This document shows, one piece after another, positions 12,430 through 25,700 of a DNA stretch of 64,000 nucleotides. Where the stretch lies: NCBI RefSeq assembly GCF_964355755.1, contig NC_092670.1:19717201-19781200 (forward strand). The letters are read 5' to 3'. Positions within the stretch are counted from its first letter, which is position 1. The number at the start of each line of letters is the position of its first letter. The position numbers and the translations under genes were made by a program. This DNA comes from Antedon mediterranea (taxonomy: Eukaryota; Echinodermata; Crinoidea; Comatulida; Antedonidae). The notes under the pieces were generated by a model. It worked only from the letters and a program-made list of their open reading frames with translations. It ran no database searches and was not told where the DNA came from.

Positions 12430-12845
12430 AAAAACTTTCCTTCTATATTCTCAATCAAAATTTTTTGCTTGCTTGCGTAATTTGTGTAAACTGGGAATAT
12501 ATCCAGGATATCTTAAGTCTTAGTTTTCTAAATCGTATTTCTAGACACCCATCATCAGATCTTTTTATTTCTAGTTTGTTTGTAAACAGTCATGGTCCCA
12601 CTCAATGGAACAAGCTTCCTATTAATATAAAAGAAATCAAACATTTTGTTCAGTTTTAAGAAAGAATTATTTTATTTAAATATGAAACATTTCATTTTTA
12701 TTATATTATTACTGATGTTTCATATTCTCACTTCTTATTATTTTTTGTAACCATGTTAATGGGCCAAGTTTACTTCTAGATTGGTCCTCATTTTATGCTT
12801 TGTATTATTTGTATGTTATTTGAGGAAATAAATGTTGGTTGAATG
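12430..12845 (+). mobile_element. LINE 3' end, 5'-truncated
   Basis: The plus frame to 12659 contains HGPTQWNKLPINIKEIKHFV, the conserved end of non-LTR reverse transcriptases (RGPKLWNSLP..IK....F). It is followed by an AT-rich tail ending GAGGAAATAAATG. It lies between MOSMO and the RBFOX 3' end. Confidence 0.65.
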
Positions 12846-12899
12846 TGAGTGACACTCCATACATTACAAATATAAAAACAGACACATAAAATAGTTGAT

Positions 12900-15800
12900 G
12901 TGACAAATGCATTTAATGCAAGCACAGAAGTAATAGATCTACAAATAACGTTGGTATGAGGCGAGGTTTATCCCACGCTCTTCTTCACTATAATACACAT
13001 ACGGGTACATGAATGAATACTGCTTGATTTATGCACAACGAATACAAAAAAAGAAGAAAAACACCACTCAATCATGTAAATTGTGAGGTATTAAATAACA
13101 ATTAGCCTTTAAATATGACATCTTTAAACAACAGAATATAAATAACCAAAAAAGAGTTGATAAACTACATAAACCAAGACTATATCTAATGTATATAAAA
13201 TAAAATTATGTGCATGACAGTACACTGATGGAAGAAATGTTGCCAAACAAAAAATAAACTAAATAAATCTGTGGATTTTGCAAAAAAACAGATGGTAAAA
13301 GAAATTCTATTGTATCATAATAAATAGAAATATGTTAGCATCCTATTATATTACACTTTGATTCCCCTACCAAAATTATGAGTTGTGGGCATTTTATACA
13401 ATAGACACAGACAGAGTAACACTGGTGTTTCTTCATCACAAATTTGGAAAAACACCTTCCACCAGGGAATCATGAGAATACTTAATCTTCTTTATCTTCT
13501 CTAGTGTTTCAATAAAGTAGTGTAGTGATGGAAAAAACACAATAATTTAGAAAAACAATAGTGAGAACTAAATTAAATATTGTGGTAATAATATAACAAT
13601 AAACAACATAAATACTATTGAATACATGTTAACATGTAAACAAACTATAAAAATAATTTTTAAAAGTATTCAAAATAGTAACTGTAAGCACACATTTGTA
13701 GTAAATATAATGTCACTTCTCTAAAATATTCCATAGAATGATTGTCTCTATCTATTGTGACCACTAAGCTGGCATAGAGAGCACACATTTTTAGCAGAAA
13801 ATATATCGACCCTGGTTTACATGGAACATGGCAAGGCATGAAATTAATGCCAAAATACTTTGGTGAACCCTGGGAAGGAAGATTGTAAATGTGATATAAC
13901 CTTTGACCCAACTGTATTTTTTCAGGGCACCAATCCAATAGTGCCCTTAAACATTTTATTTGACATTGCCTACAAATTGGTCAAATTTTTAACTCAAGCA
14001 CACTAGAGAACAAGCTTAGAGTTTCGTAAGAATTCTCTTCGTTTTTATATACACAATACATTATAGCACACACTACTTCAGTATTTTTTGGCAATAGCGG
14101 TGATGCTAGTCACATGGTCTGGGGATTACACAACTCACTCAAAAAAAGAGCAACTAGTTTTAATCACATTGTTTTGAGTAATGGTTTTCTTTGACAAAAA
14201 CAAGTTAAGACATGTTTACAGAAAACCCGACTCACCTCTGTCTTATCTATTTATGAGGCATGCTATAGTCTAGCGCCACCGCTCTTTAACAGCACATCTC
14301 TCGTTTATAGGAAAATTGACTAAATATTTCCATGATTAATATTCCCGTTCCTGAATACAAACTTTAAAATTTGTTTTACTTAAGTTAAAAACACGTCTTT
14401 AAAACGAATGTCAAGTTGTGACATGAGTTGCGTAAAAGTGGTTTCGTCTTAAATTGTATCATTCTAAAATCTACTATCACCAAGGTTTTCCAAATAGTAC
14501 ATGATTTAAACACCTCAGTGATATTACTGGGGAAAATTAGCTAAAGAAATAAAATTAAAATTACAAATGTATAATACATAATGCAATTGAAGCTCCCAAC
14601 AGAGCTCCCTAACATGATCTTTTAAAATTCTACAATACGTATATGGGTATGATTATCTAAATTTGCAATGATTAATAAATTTAAACCTAATAGTTTTAGT
14701 AGACAAATAGTATACTTTAGAATATAAACTAAACAACAACCCTTAAAATATCTTTCTAATAATAGAAAGTTTAAGTTAGAGCACCTACATATAAACTACC
14801 TCTAAAAAGTAATGGCAAAGAACGCAGCAAAAAACATAAATAAAATAATTTGGCCCACATATAAAGAAGCCTTTTAACACTAAGCATCTACATGGGATAT
14901 ATCATGCATAACATTGCACAAAATTTTCCCTTTTTATTTAAAAGCTAAAATATCTTCAGATTAATAGTTGTTTATTTTCTAAATTTATTTTACAATAATT
15001 TAAATATATTTTGAATCCAAAACATCAAAGGCATTGAGATGAAATGTTTTGAAACATTTTTTTTTTAGTTCGTAATGCAGTTCTAAAATTTACTAAAAGT
15101 CTAGAACAGGTTTGTAATGAACATTAGACATACAAATAAATAGATAAGCAGGTTTTCACAGTTTTCTACTAGCTAGAAACATTTTTTGAAGTTAACATAA
15201 AAATGTTTCATTTCGGCTATCAGTGCAACAAAACACTAAATAGCATATTTGAAAATGGATCCATCTAGTAGAAAACAAACTTCAACGAAACCACACTGAA
15301 GTATCAGAAGATTAACAATTCAAACTGAATTATACTTTGATACATTTAGCATGGTACAGTTTTCCCAAGACTTACACATACATCTCGGATTGCAGCAAAG
15401 CATCTTGGGATACATTTATGTGTCTGGGCAGCCAAAGCACCTTGTGCCTTATGTCATTGCGGACAACTATACAGTTAAATCTTATCTACATCTTAAAATA
15501 CTTATAGTTTTTATCATTTAATAATCTACAAATTTAAAAATTATGGAGAAAACACTGTCCAAAAATATATGAATGCTGAATACAGTAATTAAAATTTAAT
15601 TTAAATATTTACTAGTGCCATGATTGTTATTATTATTACAATTATTTAAATGTTAGTCTACATCAATATCATTATCATCACAATTTATCAATTAAGTAAT
15701 TTCTATTAAAATCTTATATTTAGGTTTATACAGAATTACAATTTCGATTTCTATTAAATAAGAATTTCAAATAGATTTTCACCTTCTGTTGAAATAATTT

Positions 15801-16664
15801 TAATTCATATTCATCACTTTGAACTCAAATTAGCATATTAGTTGTTCTATAAAAAATTTGTAATTTTACAAGAAAATTTCTCCACATTTGGAAATGTGTT
15901 TATATATAACCATATGGTGTTCCGAAATTGGCAATTATAGACATTCAGTTCAAGTTTTTTGAAATACAATAGAGGCTTTTCTCTATTTTTTACATTCTGA
16001 ACAGTGTTATCTCCAGCATTGGGTATCGTCAAAGGTTTGTTATTTTTACTAAAATCAAATAAACTTCTTCCTCTGCTCAGATACATTTCCCTCAATGGTA
16101 GACATATAATGTTTTTTTTTTAATAGCACCAGATAGTAAAAATCCTGATATTTTTTTTCCAGAAATAAAATTCCGACATAGTTTATCAGCTGTTTACTAA
16201 TAAACAACAACAGTTGTCATGGTAATATCCCATTCTCAGAGTACCGACCATTCCAAATTTCAGAGTTGACAAAGAAATATTGCGCTTAAATTAACATATT
16301 TACCAAATTAGGGTAAAATTATAAAATTAAGAAAAAGATGCAATAGTTTTATATTAAAGATCATGTCACTATTTGTAAGTGTTTATCTTTACTGTTTTAA
16401 ATTAAATTTGCAATTATGCTGCAAAATTTCCACCACTTTTTGTGAATCACACCCGACAAAAATATAGCGCAATTGAAATAGTTGCACATCATAAAGCACA
16501 CAAAAGAATATTTGCAATGAAGAACATCCCTGTCAGCATCTGGGAGATGAGTTGTTGGTGGAACATAGTTTTCGTGGACCTTTCGGTCTTGCTTTACGTA
16601 CAGGACACACACACTACCATGAGCAATGGAAGGCGGGAACGCAATGAACTGTCAAGAATCACAC
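12900..16664 (-). other. Probable RBFOX 3' UTR and downstream sequence
   Basis: There is no coding signal on either strand below the RBFOX stop. RBFOX mRNAs have long 3' UTRs. Minus-strand AATAAA signals occur, for example near 14938 and 13958, but I cannot tell which is used. The stretch ends before a LINE 3' end on the other strand at about 12845. Confidence 0.35.
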
Positions 16665-16709
16665 TTAATAGGGAGTATACCTCGCATAGCCTCCTCTGTA
16701 TACACTAGC
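16665..16709 (-). CDS. RBFOX: RBFOX terminal coding exon, [14 protein letters not shown] tail
   Basis: After TTATTTTAG at 16710 the frame reads [14 protein letters not shown] and stops with TAA. This matches the vertebrate RBFOX ending ASIYRGGYNRFAPY, the tail of the nuclear isoforms. The phase (0) fits the preceding exon. It fixes the 3' limit of the coding region. Only 14 residues long, it is easily missed by gene finders. Confidence 0.92.
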   Translation of the reverse strand, partial: ASVYRGGYARYTPY

Positions 16710-19700
16710 CTAAAATAAGAAATACATAATAATTAGTAATATTTTTCATGGAAATGGAAGAAAGTTGATGATACCATTAGGTTGTATGGTATGTTACTTT
16801 CATTTCAACATAGTTGGTCTAGTGAACATTATTTTGTGTCAAACGTTTTCTTCTTAGGCCAAATGTAATGAAACAGTAAGATAAATTTACTTCTAAAGAA
16901 AATAAAGCTAAATACAACTTATTAGAAAAGTTCAAAATAGATTAGACAAAGAGATTATACACATCAAACATTTTAAGAAAAAAGTGCATGAAATAAGTTT
17001 AAGGAAAAAAAGAGTTAGCAATCAGTAGAAAAAAGGGGTTTTCTATTACTTCTGACTATTACATGTATGTAACTATTGTATGTATGTAATTAATGCATGT
17101 AATAAATATAAGACATCATTTGTGATGTACTATAAGATGATGGATATGTATGTGCAGAGGCAGTTGTGTTTGACGAAATCCTTTTTTTTCTAACCTTTTC
17201 AAACTAGGGACTAGCAGCAGTATAGGCTTTCCTAGCCTTGCCCTTTTTTCCTTTTGCCATAATGTAGTAGTAATGTTTTGTTGTTGTATTGTTTTATTTT
17301 CTGAATATTGTAGTTTTTATATTTTGTACTATTCATTAATAAATTATTATCTTTAGAAATATTAAATTCCTGTAGATGGATTTACATGGTAAATTTGTTT
17401 TTTAATAAACTAAAGCATTATAAAAACTAATTTTAACTGCAATGAATTAAAATCCATCAATAAAATACTTTAATTTTTTCAATGACAAGTATTTCTTTCC
17501 TCAAATGATACCATTAGACATTTTACAGTAAATGCATTTATGATATGTTAATTATGGAACGGACATGACGCAGATGTATGCAATCATGCATAACAATTCT
17601 AATGGCTTTCTACAAATCTTGTCTAAACTTTTACTAAGGTCATTCATATGTCAGTGACTGTTTGAACTTCGAACTTCAGGCAGGGATTTTATTGAGTCAT
17701 GTAAGATGTTGATATCTATACTATAACAGAGAGAGAGAGAGATTGTACATTTTGTCCGTAATACAAATGTTTGCTATTGCACGTACCCATATTTAAAGAA
17801 ATTGCCCCGCAGGTATCTTTCCTTATCCTTACTAGTATAGTACATGGATACAATAAATAAGTATGATTTTTAATTTTGTTTGCTTATAAATTTAGGGTTG
17901 GCTATAAGTATAATTGTGTATTTAATGGTATAAATCATGATAGTGTAAAAGTAATAATGCTACAGTTTACTAATGTAATAATGTAACATGAATATTGCAA
18001 CATGAAAACATACAATAAAGGTTGAACAACATCTAATCATTAAACACTAACACAAAAAAAACAATCACTATTTCTAATCAGGCCAAAATAAATACTAGTA
18101 ACTAATAACATCATTCATATAAATAAATCAAAAAGAAATACATACAGTAAACATATCAAAATGTCTAATAAAAGATATTGATAATTGGAATGTAATTTTA
18201 TGTTTGATTAAATGTTTAACCTCATATTACTATTGTCTGTTATAAGATGCTCGACACAAAGTCTGAGACAGGAATTTTAAAGTGCAATGTCAATGTGACA
18301 GGATTTGGTATCAATCAATTTTTTTTTAAGATTTTAAAATTTGGAAGTTTATATTTCTAAATGTCTTCATTATCAATATCTTTTTCACTTTAGCTTCACA
18401 TGTTTGAAAATGCTTGAATCTATTATATCATGACCATTTATAGGACTTTCTTGCCAATTATATACAAATGGTGAAATACCATTTTCATTTGTTTAAATTC
18501 TTTGACCATATATGATATTTTCCAATATTTAATGGTAAATATGGAAATATCAAAACAAATTTAAAGATGAACACAAACATTTCCAAGCAGAATGCTAAAA
18601 GTGATTTTTATTTAAAACGTAAAAAAATTCAAGGCAAAATCCACCACAAAGGACAAGGGCTACAGACTATATCACTCCAGTGAATATGGAGACATAATTG
18701 CCCCTTTGGATTTACCCGTGCAATAGAGGGGTATCTTACCCCGTACGCTGCGGCCGCTGGGCCGATCGTGTGATGATACGGATCCGCATATTCCCTGGCA
18801 TATGGAATTGCGTAGGCTGCTGCCGGTGCTGCGTATCGACTTATGTAGCCTCCATATGCTGTGGCTGCTGCAGCGCTCTGTAAAAGAAGTTCCGTCTTTG
18901 TAGCATAAAGAAAGAAAATAAAGAGATGGAAAAAATTGTTTGTTAGTTAAGCAAACACAGCAAACTATTACTAGCAGGCAAACAAGCATATACTAACCTT
19001 TTATATATTATTATTATTATTATTATTAAAACATAATTATTATGTGTATAAATAATTAGGAATCAGGTGAGGTGAAATAAAGAATAAAACTATTATGTTG
19101 AATTCAGTTATTTCTTATGTGTGTGAAATAATGAACAATATAATGTGAAAACAAAGAAAATTGAATTTAAAATACACATTTTGAAAAACAATAATTTAAA
19201 ATGAAGCCAATGAAATCATAAGAAACAAATAAACTGTGTTATAAATCCATTCAATTTCATATTTCAAACTTTGGAAATAGCAGTATACACTTGCCATCAA
19301 ACATATCTCTTTAGAGCATTCCTCGTTTACACAAATGGAAGCAAGCCATGAAGAGATAAATTCAATCAGCATACAGAATTAAAAATACAATTTCCAAGTA
19401 TACAGTAGAACTACTTTTGTGCAAGGATATGGATGTAATTTGGTCTCATGAAGTTAGTAAAATGTTACATATAGTATAGTGTTCAATATTCATGCTATCT
19501 TTTAAACCATTTTTTTCTATGGTTTAAATAATCATATTCTATATTTTGACATTCCTACCCTGTATCATGCGTTCATTATTAATTTGTTTAAACATGGGGA
19601 AATTATAAAGTAGTTCCGCCATGGTTTAAATAAATTATAATTATAAAAATACATTGTACTAAAAAATACAGTATATATTGTGTTTACTTTAATTTGTGTA

Positions 19701-22700
19701 CAAATTCATTAAAATAATGCTACAGCAATTCATTTATCATTCAAACATATTTAAGGTTAAATTACGTCATTACAATATTTGTACAACATTCACAAACACA
19801 GGCAGAAGATTTATGAAGAAACAAGTTTTATTTTAAGGAATTTCACTTCAAATTCTTTATATCATTCCATGCAGTATTAGATTTATAAATTGTCATATAT
19901 AGGAATTACAATACTATTACGAGGATAAAGGATAAAATGAATGTAATAATTTACACATATTGACAATTCACGTTTCCATTATTCATTCATATATAACTGT
20001 AGGCCTATGCAATATAGTCAAGTTGTGTTGCAAGTGGGATGTTAGTTTGGCAAGATACTGTAGAACATGCAGCATAAAAATGTCTTTCAAATAAGTATTT
20101 ATAGTTAACACTTTTTGTGGGGTATAATAGTTATTTATTTCTCTTAGGTGTACCACAATTACCAGGAGTAAGTTTTTCACAGGATGAATACATGATACAT
20201 TTTATCATGCTTATTTAACTTTATGAGACAACGAAATGTGATGTGTCCATATATGGACATGATTATGTCATATCACTACCATATTTAGGAATATCACTAC
20301 CATATTTAGGAATATCACTACCATATTTGGGCACATCACACTTTTTGTGCAAACTAGTTTGATGGTGTAGACCGAGCTTAAGTCTCATTTCAGTCAAGTA
20401 GAAACAATTCTGGTACTAGTCAGGATTGAACCCTAGACCAAGGGATTGTTGTTAACCACCATGCTACAGCTCCACAACTCCACTATTTTATACAGCCAAT
20501 CCAACCATTGCCATTGAAATAAATACATTTCTTGATAACAATTTGTCTGGAGTGTCTGGAATAACCAGAAAGAATTGTGGTTGTGGTAAATGGATTTTGA
20601 ACCTAACTGTAGTGTCTGTGTTACATACCTGGTATCTATCTGCTGCCGCTGCTGTATAAAAGGTTTCTGGATAGATTGCAGCTGTTGCGTAACCTGGTAC
20701 TGGTGGTGGGGGTGCTAATCGGTATGCGGTGTAAGCACCTCTGATTGCACGACCTCTGCCTGCAGCGATTACTGGAGCTCTTAGTACACCTATTATAGAT
20801 ATAGGTTACATAGTTACCAAAGTTAATACATCATAAAACATTTACATAAGAAAAAAAAATAATAATAGATAATAATATATGGATATTTAAACAAAACTTA
20901 AAAGAGATGCAGTAAAACCTCTATTAAAAGACACTTTAGGGACCTAACAAGGGATAGGCCTTATTTTTAGAACATATTTTCTCCCTTGTTTCTTTCACAG
21001 GAAAATGTACCCTTAATAGGGGTGTTCCAAAGGAGCAGTTGTATTGTAGAGAGTACAACTTTTTTTTGTTTATTTCACCTACCAGCAAGAGACTCGCCGT
21101 TGGGGGTTGGTTTATTTTTATTCGTCATTACTCGTGCTGTGGCATTATTTACCTGTCAGAAACACAAAGGTAAAGAGTCAAGACAAATGTAAAATATAAT
21201 CCATGAAAATTGACACAAAACAAGACGCAACATTAGGACATTAGATGAAAACATTTACAGGACAATATTTTTTATACACAATTAATTTTTTGAATCAAGT
21301 CAATTTAATTTTGCCAGAAGGTAGTTGATTTGGTTTTCTCCTTTTTAAAAACTATTTATCAAAATTTGTTAATTGAGTAAGCATATATTTCTTCATGCTG
21401 TATTTATATTTATAAAACTTTATTACTGTTATAATTATTAATTATATATATTCTGCTCAATCCTAATTATGTTTAATGTTATTAGTTTCATTATAAGTAA
21501 CAATTTGATACATCAAATAGATAGATACTTTTTATACTAACTATCATTATTATAACAAACATTACTTTCCAATTCTTATATCTTTATATTAAAAATTTTA
21601 AAATGTATACATAATTTTCTTCCAAATTTCATTAATAGCATAAATTTGTATTAATTTTTTTAAATTCTCACAGATTGCATGATTTTTATCGATTCAAATT
21701 AATTATTAAATTTCAGTATATCACCAGGCGGTTTAGAATTTATTCTGTGCCTGTGATGTTTATAATATTCAAATATTTATATAAATGATATCATAATTTT
21801 AATTTAGAGGAAGTTAACAATGAGTTTTAACAAATTGTATAATATTTGGATTAAAGTTATAAATATTAATTTATATTCAGACATGACATATACAACTACA
21901 GCACAAACATTAAACATAAAGAATTTCACAAAATAGTTTTAAACAGTCTTGCCATAGGTACCACTTGTAGATTTGTTTCTGTTATAATTTTTATGTTGCA
22001 AAAGTTAATTAACTGATTTTATTTTAAAGATAATGAGAATTCAATATAGAAAAATAATGCCGTTGACATCAAAATAATGTCTAGATAATTTAAGTAGATA
22101 ATCTACACGATGTCGCCAAAAGTTTGGATGTGTATGCAATTGTTCTGAAGAAAGTTGTTATCCAGATAATTATTGATGTAGTTTAAGATTACAAGGCCAT
22201 AATGTTTAATGTATGCAATATTATCTCTTATAAAGACATTATTTTAATATTTTTAATAATTATGTAATTTGAAGGTACAGAGGTTATTGTTGAGAATATT
22301 GACCCAAATAAAGTATACCAGCCAGTAATGTTAATAGGTGGAAAGGACCTACAGTACTGTATACATATACTGTACAATCAATCTGTTAACATTTCATCTA
22401 GTGTCAAGGTGTACTCAAATTAACTTTGTAGAGAATTGTTTACTTTTTATTTTCTTTATAAATATTTTAAATTATATAATAAAATTCATATAGCTGGTCC
22501 TAGCTTTTGTTAACCAAGGCAAGACTGTTTCATATAATAAAAAACATACAAATAAAGCATTTTATTTACATCAAAATATCTTGAAAACATATGCTTTAAA
22601 ATTAATCAAAAAGTTAAAAAGCAAAGCTAATTATCAATTGTGGTAATCACCATTAAAAAAACTTTTTTTTTAATATAAATTTTATAATATCATTTTCGAC

Positions 22701-25700
22701 AAGAATTTTAAGTATTTTTTTAATTATTATACATTCAAACAGATATAATTTTTTGACCATAACAATATTTTTCTAGAACATAATTTTTGTTTGTTTTCAG
22801 AGATATTTTGATGTATTTATTGACATTGTTGCTTGACCTACACTTTAGGAAGAGGAAGAAATCCTAGAAAAATTTACAATAATAGAAACATTGAAAATAG
22901 AGAAGATGAAAAAGAAACTTATAATGTATATATAAACAGAATATATATCACTCCTACCTGTTCCGTAACCATCTGATATTGAAATAATGTGGACTGACTC
23001 CTAACATTCTAAAAACCTACCAGTACATAGCGCCCTCTATTCTGTTTTTAATTCAGACATGTAGAGTTGTGGGTAAATTTTCAGGTCAAGCAAGATAAAT
23101 TAGTTAATAATATGTTAATGTAAAACATCATTTTTGAAAAGATGATTAAATATTATACTATTCAGTTTCATTTAATTAATCTTCAGTTTGAACATGTCAG
23201 GGAAAATATTAATTTTGGTTATATTCCAGCATGAAATTTCATTTTGGTATTCAGGTTTAATATTTTCCACTAAAAAATAATAACCTGCATCTTAGTGTAA
23301 TAAATTTTGATCTGGGAATACAGGTTGGCCTATTAGGGATAATTTCTGCATCATTGGGAGATACCATTCCTGATGTGAGGTATTAGGAATAATCCAACTT
23401 ACCATTCAGTTATTCCTGATAGTTTGTCTTGAGCCTGATGGCAGCCAATTTCTTTATAGCGGAAAAATTTTCATGATCAATTCAATTCTTAATATTGTTA
23501 TTAGACTATTGTTTTTTTTTGTTTCATAGAGACAAACAGATGCTCGCACAAAACAAGAGTGGAAAAAAATCGCATGCACGATGCAGAGGACATAAACCAG
23601 GTATGTGCAGCGAGTTGTAGTGGTTACCAAAAAACACCGGCAAATTCATCAAATTCAAGACCGGAGCAAAAACACATTCCAGGATAAACTATAGAGGGCA
23701 CTAATAATAGCACACGATGGCGGCAAACATCTCTAAAACAACACGTTAAGTAGTAAAAACTAAAGAAACTGCTACAAAAATAAAATAAAAACTGTGAATA
23801 CTTTGACCGGTTGGTTTTAATCTCTGATCTTCATTGATGACGTAATTTGTTTTTGTTTTTTTTCACGTTTGTTTTAGAGCACATAGCTTTTGTTCTAAGC
23901 GATAAGAACTTACCCAACCCTGACCAGTTAAAAAATCAGCAGAATAATAGCAGATAACGTCTTAACCCAAAGCACTTTGAATTGCTTATCCCTCTTTAAA
24001 TGTTCTTCTGGTAAAACATAAATAAATATATAGATGTATAAACGAGCCGTAGAAGGTCTCGATAATGGAAGTCAGAGATTTGAAAAGTTGTACACCCACT
24101 AGGCCTGGCTCTGCGTAGTGGTAATCGTCAAATGTGGGATTATCATTTTGATTTATGTTGCACATGACCGGTTAATTTCATCACGTAAGCGCCAATTCAA
24201 ACGAAATATAAATCAAATAAAATGAATGAAAATTTTGTCTTAATTAACTAAAACAAACTACAAAATGTCAAAAAATGCGCATTCATCTATGTAGCCTTCA
24301 TGCCAACAAATTTGCATAAAAAATTTAAATAAATTCATGACACCCAGAAAAAACGGGATAAAATTTTAAGTATGATAGGTTAATCGTGTGGGATCGTTCA
24401 CGGGTAATAACAAAAAATATTTCTGCGAGCAGGCCTAGTAAAGTGGCATATAAGAGTGTGTACTGGTTAGTGGTATATACTTCACACTCATCACGTAACT
24501 AAAAAACATGCGTGGTCTGAAATAAATCACACGAACCAGTTAACACACCGTACTAGAGAGTAAAACAGACAGATATAGTAGAAAAGAAGTAGAGAAGAAG
24601 CATAGGTCACATTAAAGAAGAAATCTTACGAATGACATGCACCTCAATCTTTCGCCCCTCAACTATCGTCCCGTTCAATTTCTCTCTTGCCCTCTCGGCG
24701 TCCGAACTATTTTGGAAGGTTACAAAACCGAATCCCTGCATGCATCGGAAAATAAATAATACACATGCAGAACATTATAATAAACCATGCATAGTAGAAA
24801 ACACAAGTTAATCATATGATCGGTGCGTAATGCAATTGGTTTGATAACGTGCTTTTTTGTTTTCAATTTGTTGTTTTGGAAAGCCATAAATTTGAAAGTA
24901 GTCTCACGACAATAAATCTCAGTCGTGGTTCTGTCCATTCTGTCGACGTTGATCAATCATGGTCAGAAAATAAACTTTAAACAAAATTATTCTCAACATA
25001 GCACGGTACTAAAGATCACTACACTCATGAAAAACAAACCAAGTCATGTTGCATTATGGGTACAGGAAACAGGGATTGAAATTGTGTGTCAAAGTTCATT
25101 GTCATGATTGGATCATCCAAATTATTTTGGGAGATATTTCTGGCCAATCATGCTTTCTCAGGGTTTATAAATATATATATATAAATATTTGTGTTTCCGT
25201 TAACATATAGTGCAGATCAAAATGAATCTATAAAAAATAAGCACATTTATATCACAATCTATAACAAATATTACCAGTAATTTTGTATCATTAGAAATAA
25301 CATCTATTTAGTTCATAACATTTATATGAAAAGCTTGCCTGAATTGGCAACATTTAAAACATAGAGATTTTAGTATATTGAAAAAAACATATAACTATAT
25401 TTGGTGCTTTTTTTTTTCAATATTTTTATAATTCATTTAGATAAGCACTATAAAATTATAAAGCATTTGTGTACAGTATAAGTTCATTGAGGGAAAAAAC
25501 ATGGTAGTTAGGTACAGTATAATCAAATTCATTATCAAAATCATAATTTCATATACGTTATGCAGCATGATAGAGAATATATCTGAGCCTTTGATATTAA
25601 AAAGGTCAGACAATGTCTTTTAGAGAACAGCATATGGTCATTGTTTGTCAAAAAATCCTATTGCTGTTAGATCATACCATTTTTATAATAGGGATGCAAA

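Noticed and set aside
16442-16708. 88-codon plus-strand frame opposite the RBFOX last exon
   Set aside because: Antisense shadow; no splice or family support.
17180-17262. Minus-strand frame [18 protein letters not shown] as an RBFOX last exon
   Set aside because: No good acceptor precedes it, and the exon at 16709-16665 matches the known RBFOX ending in phase.
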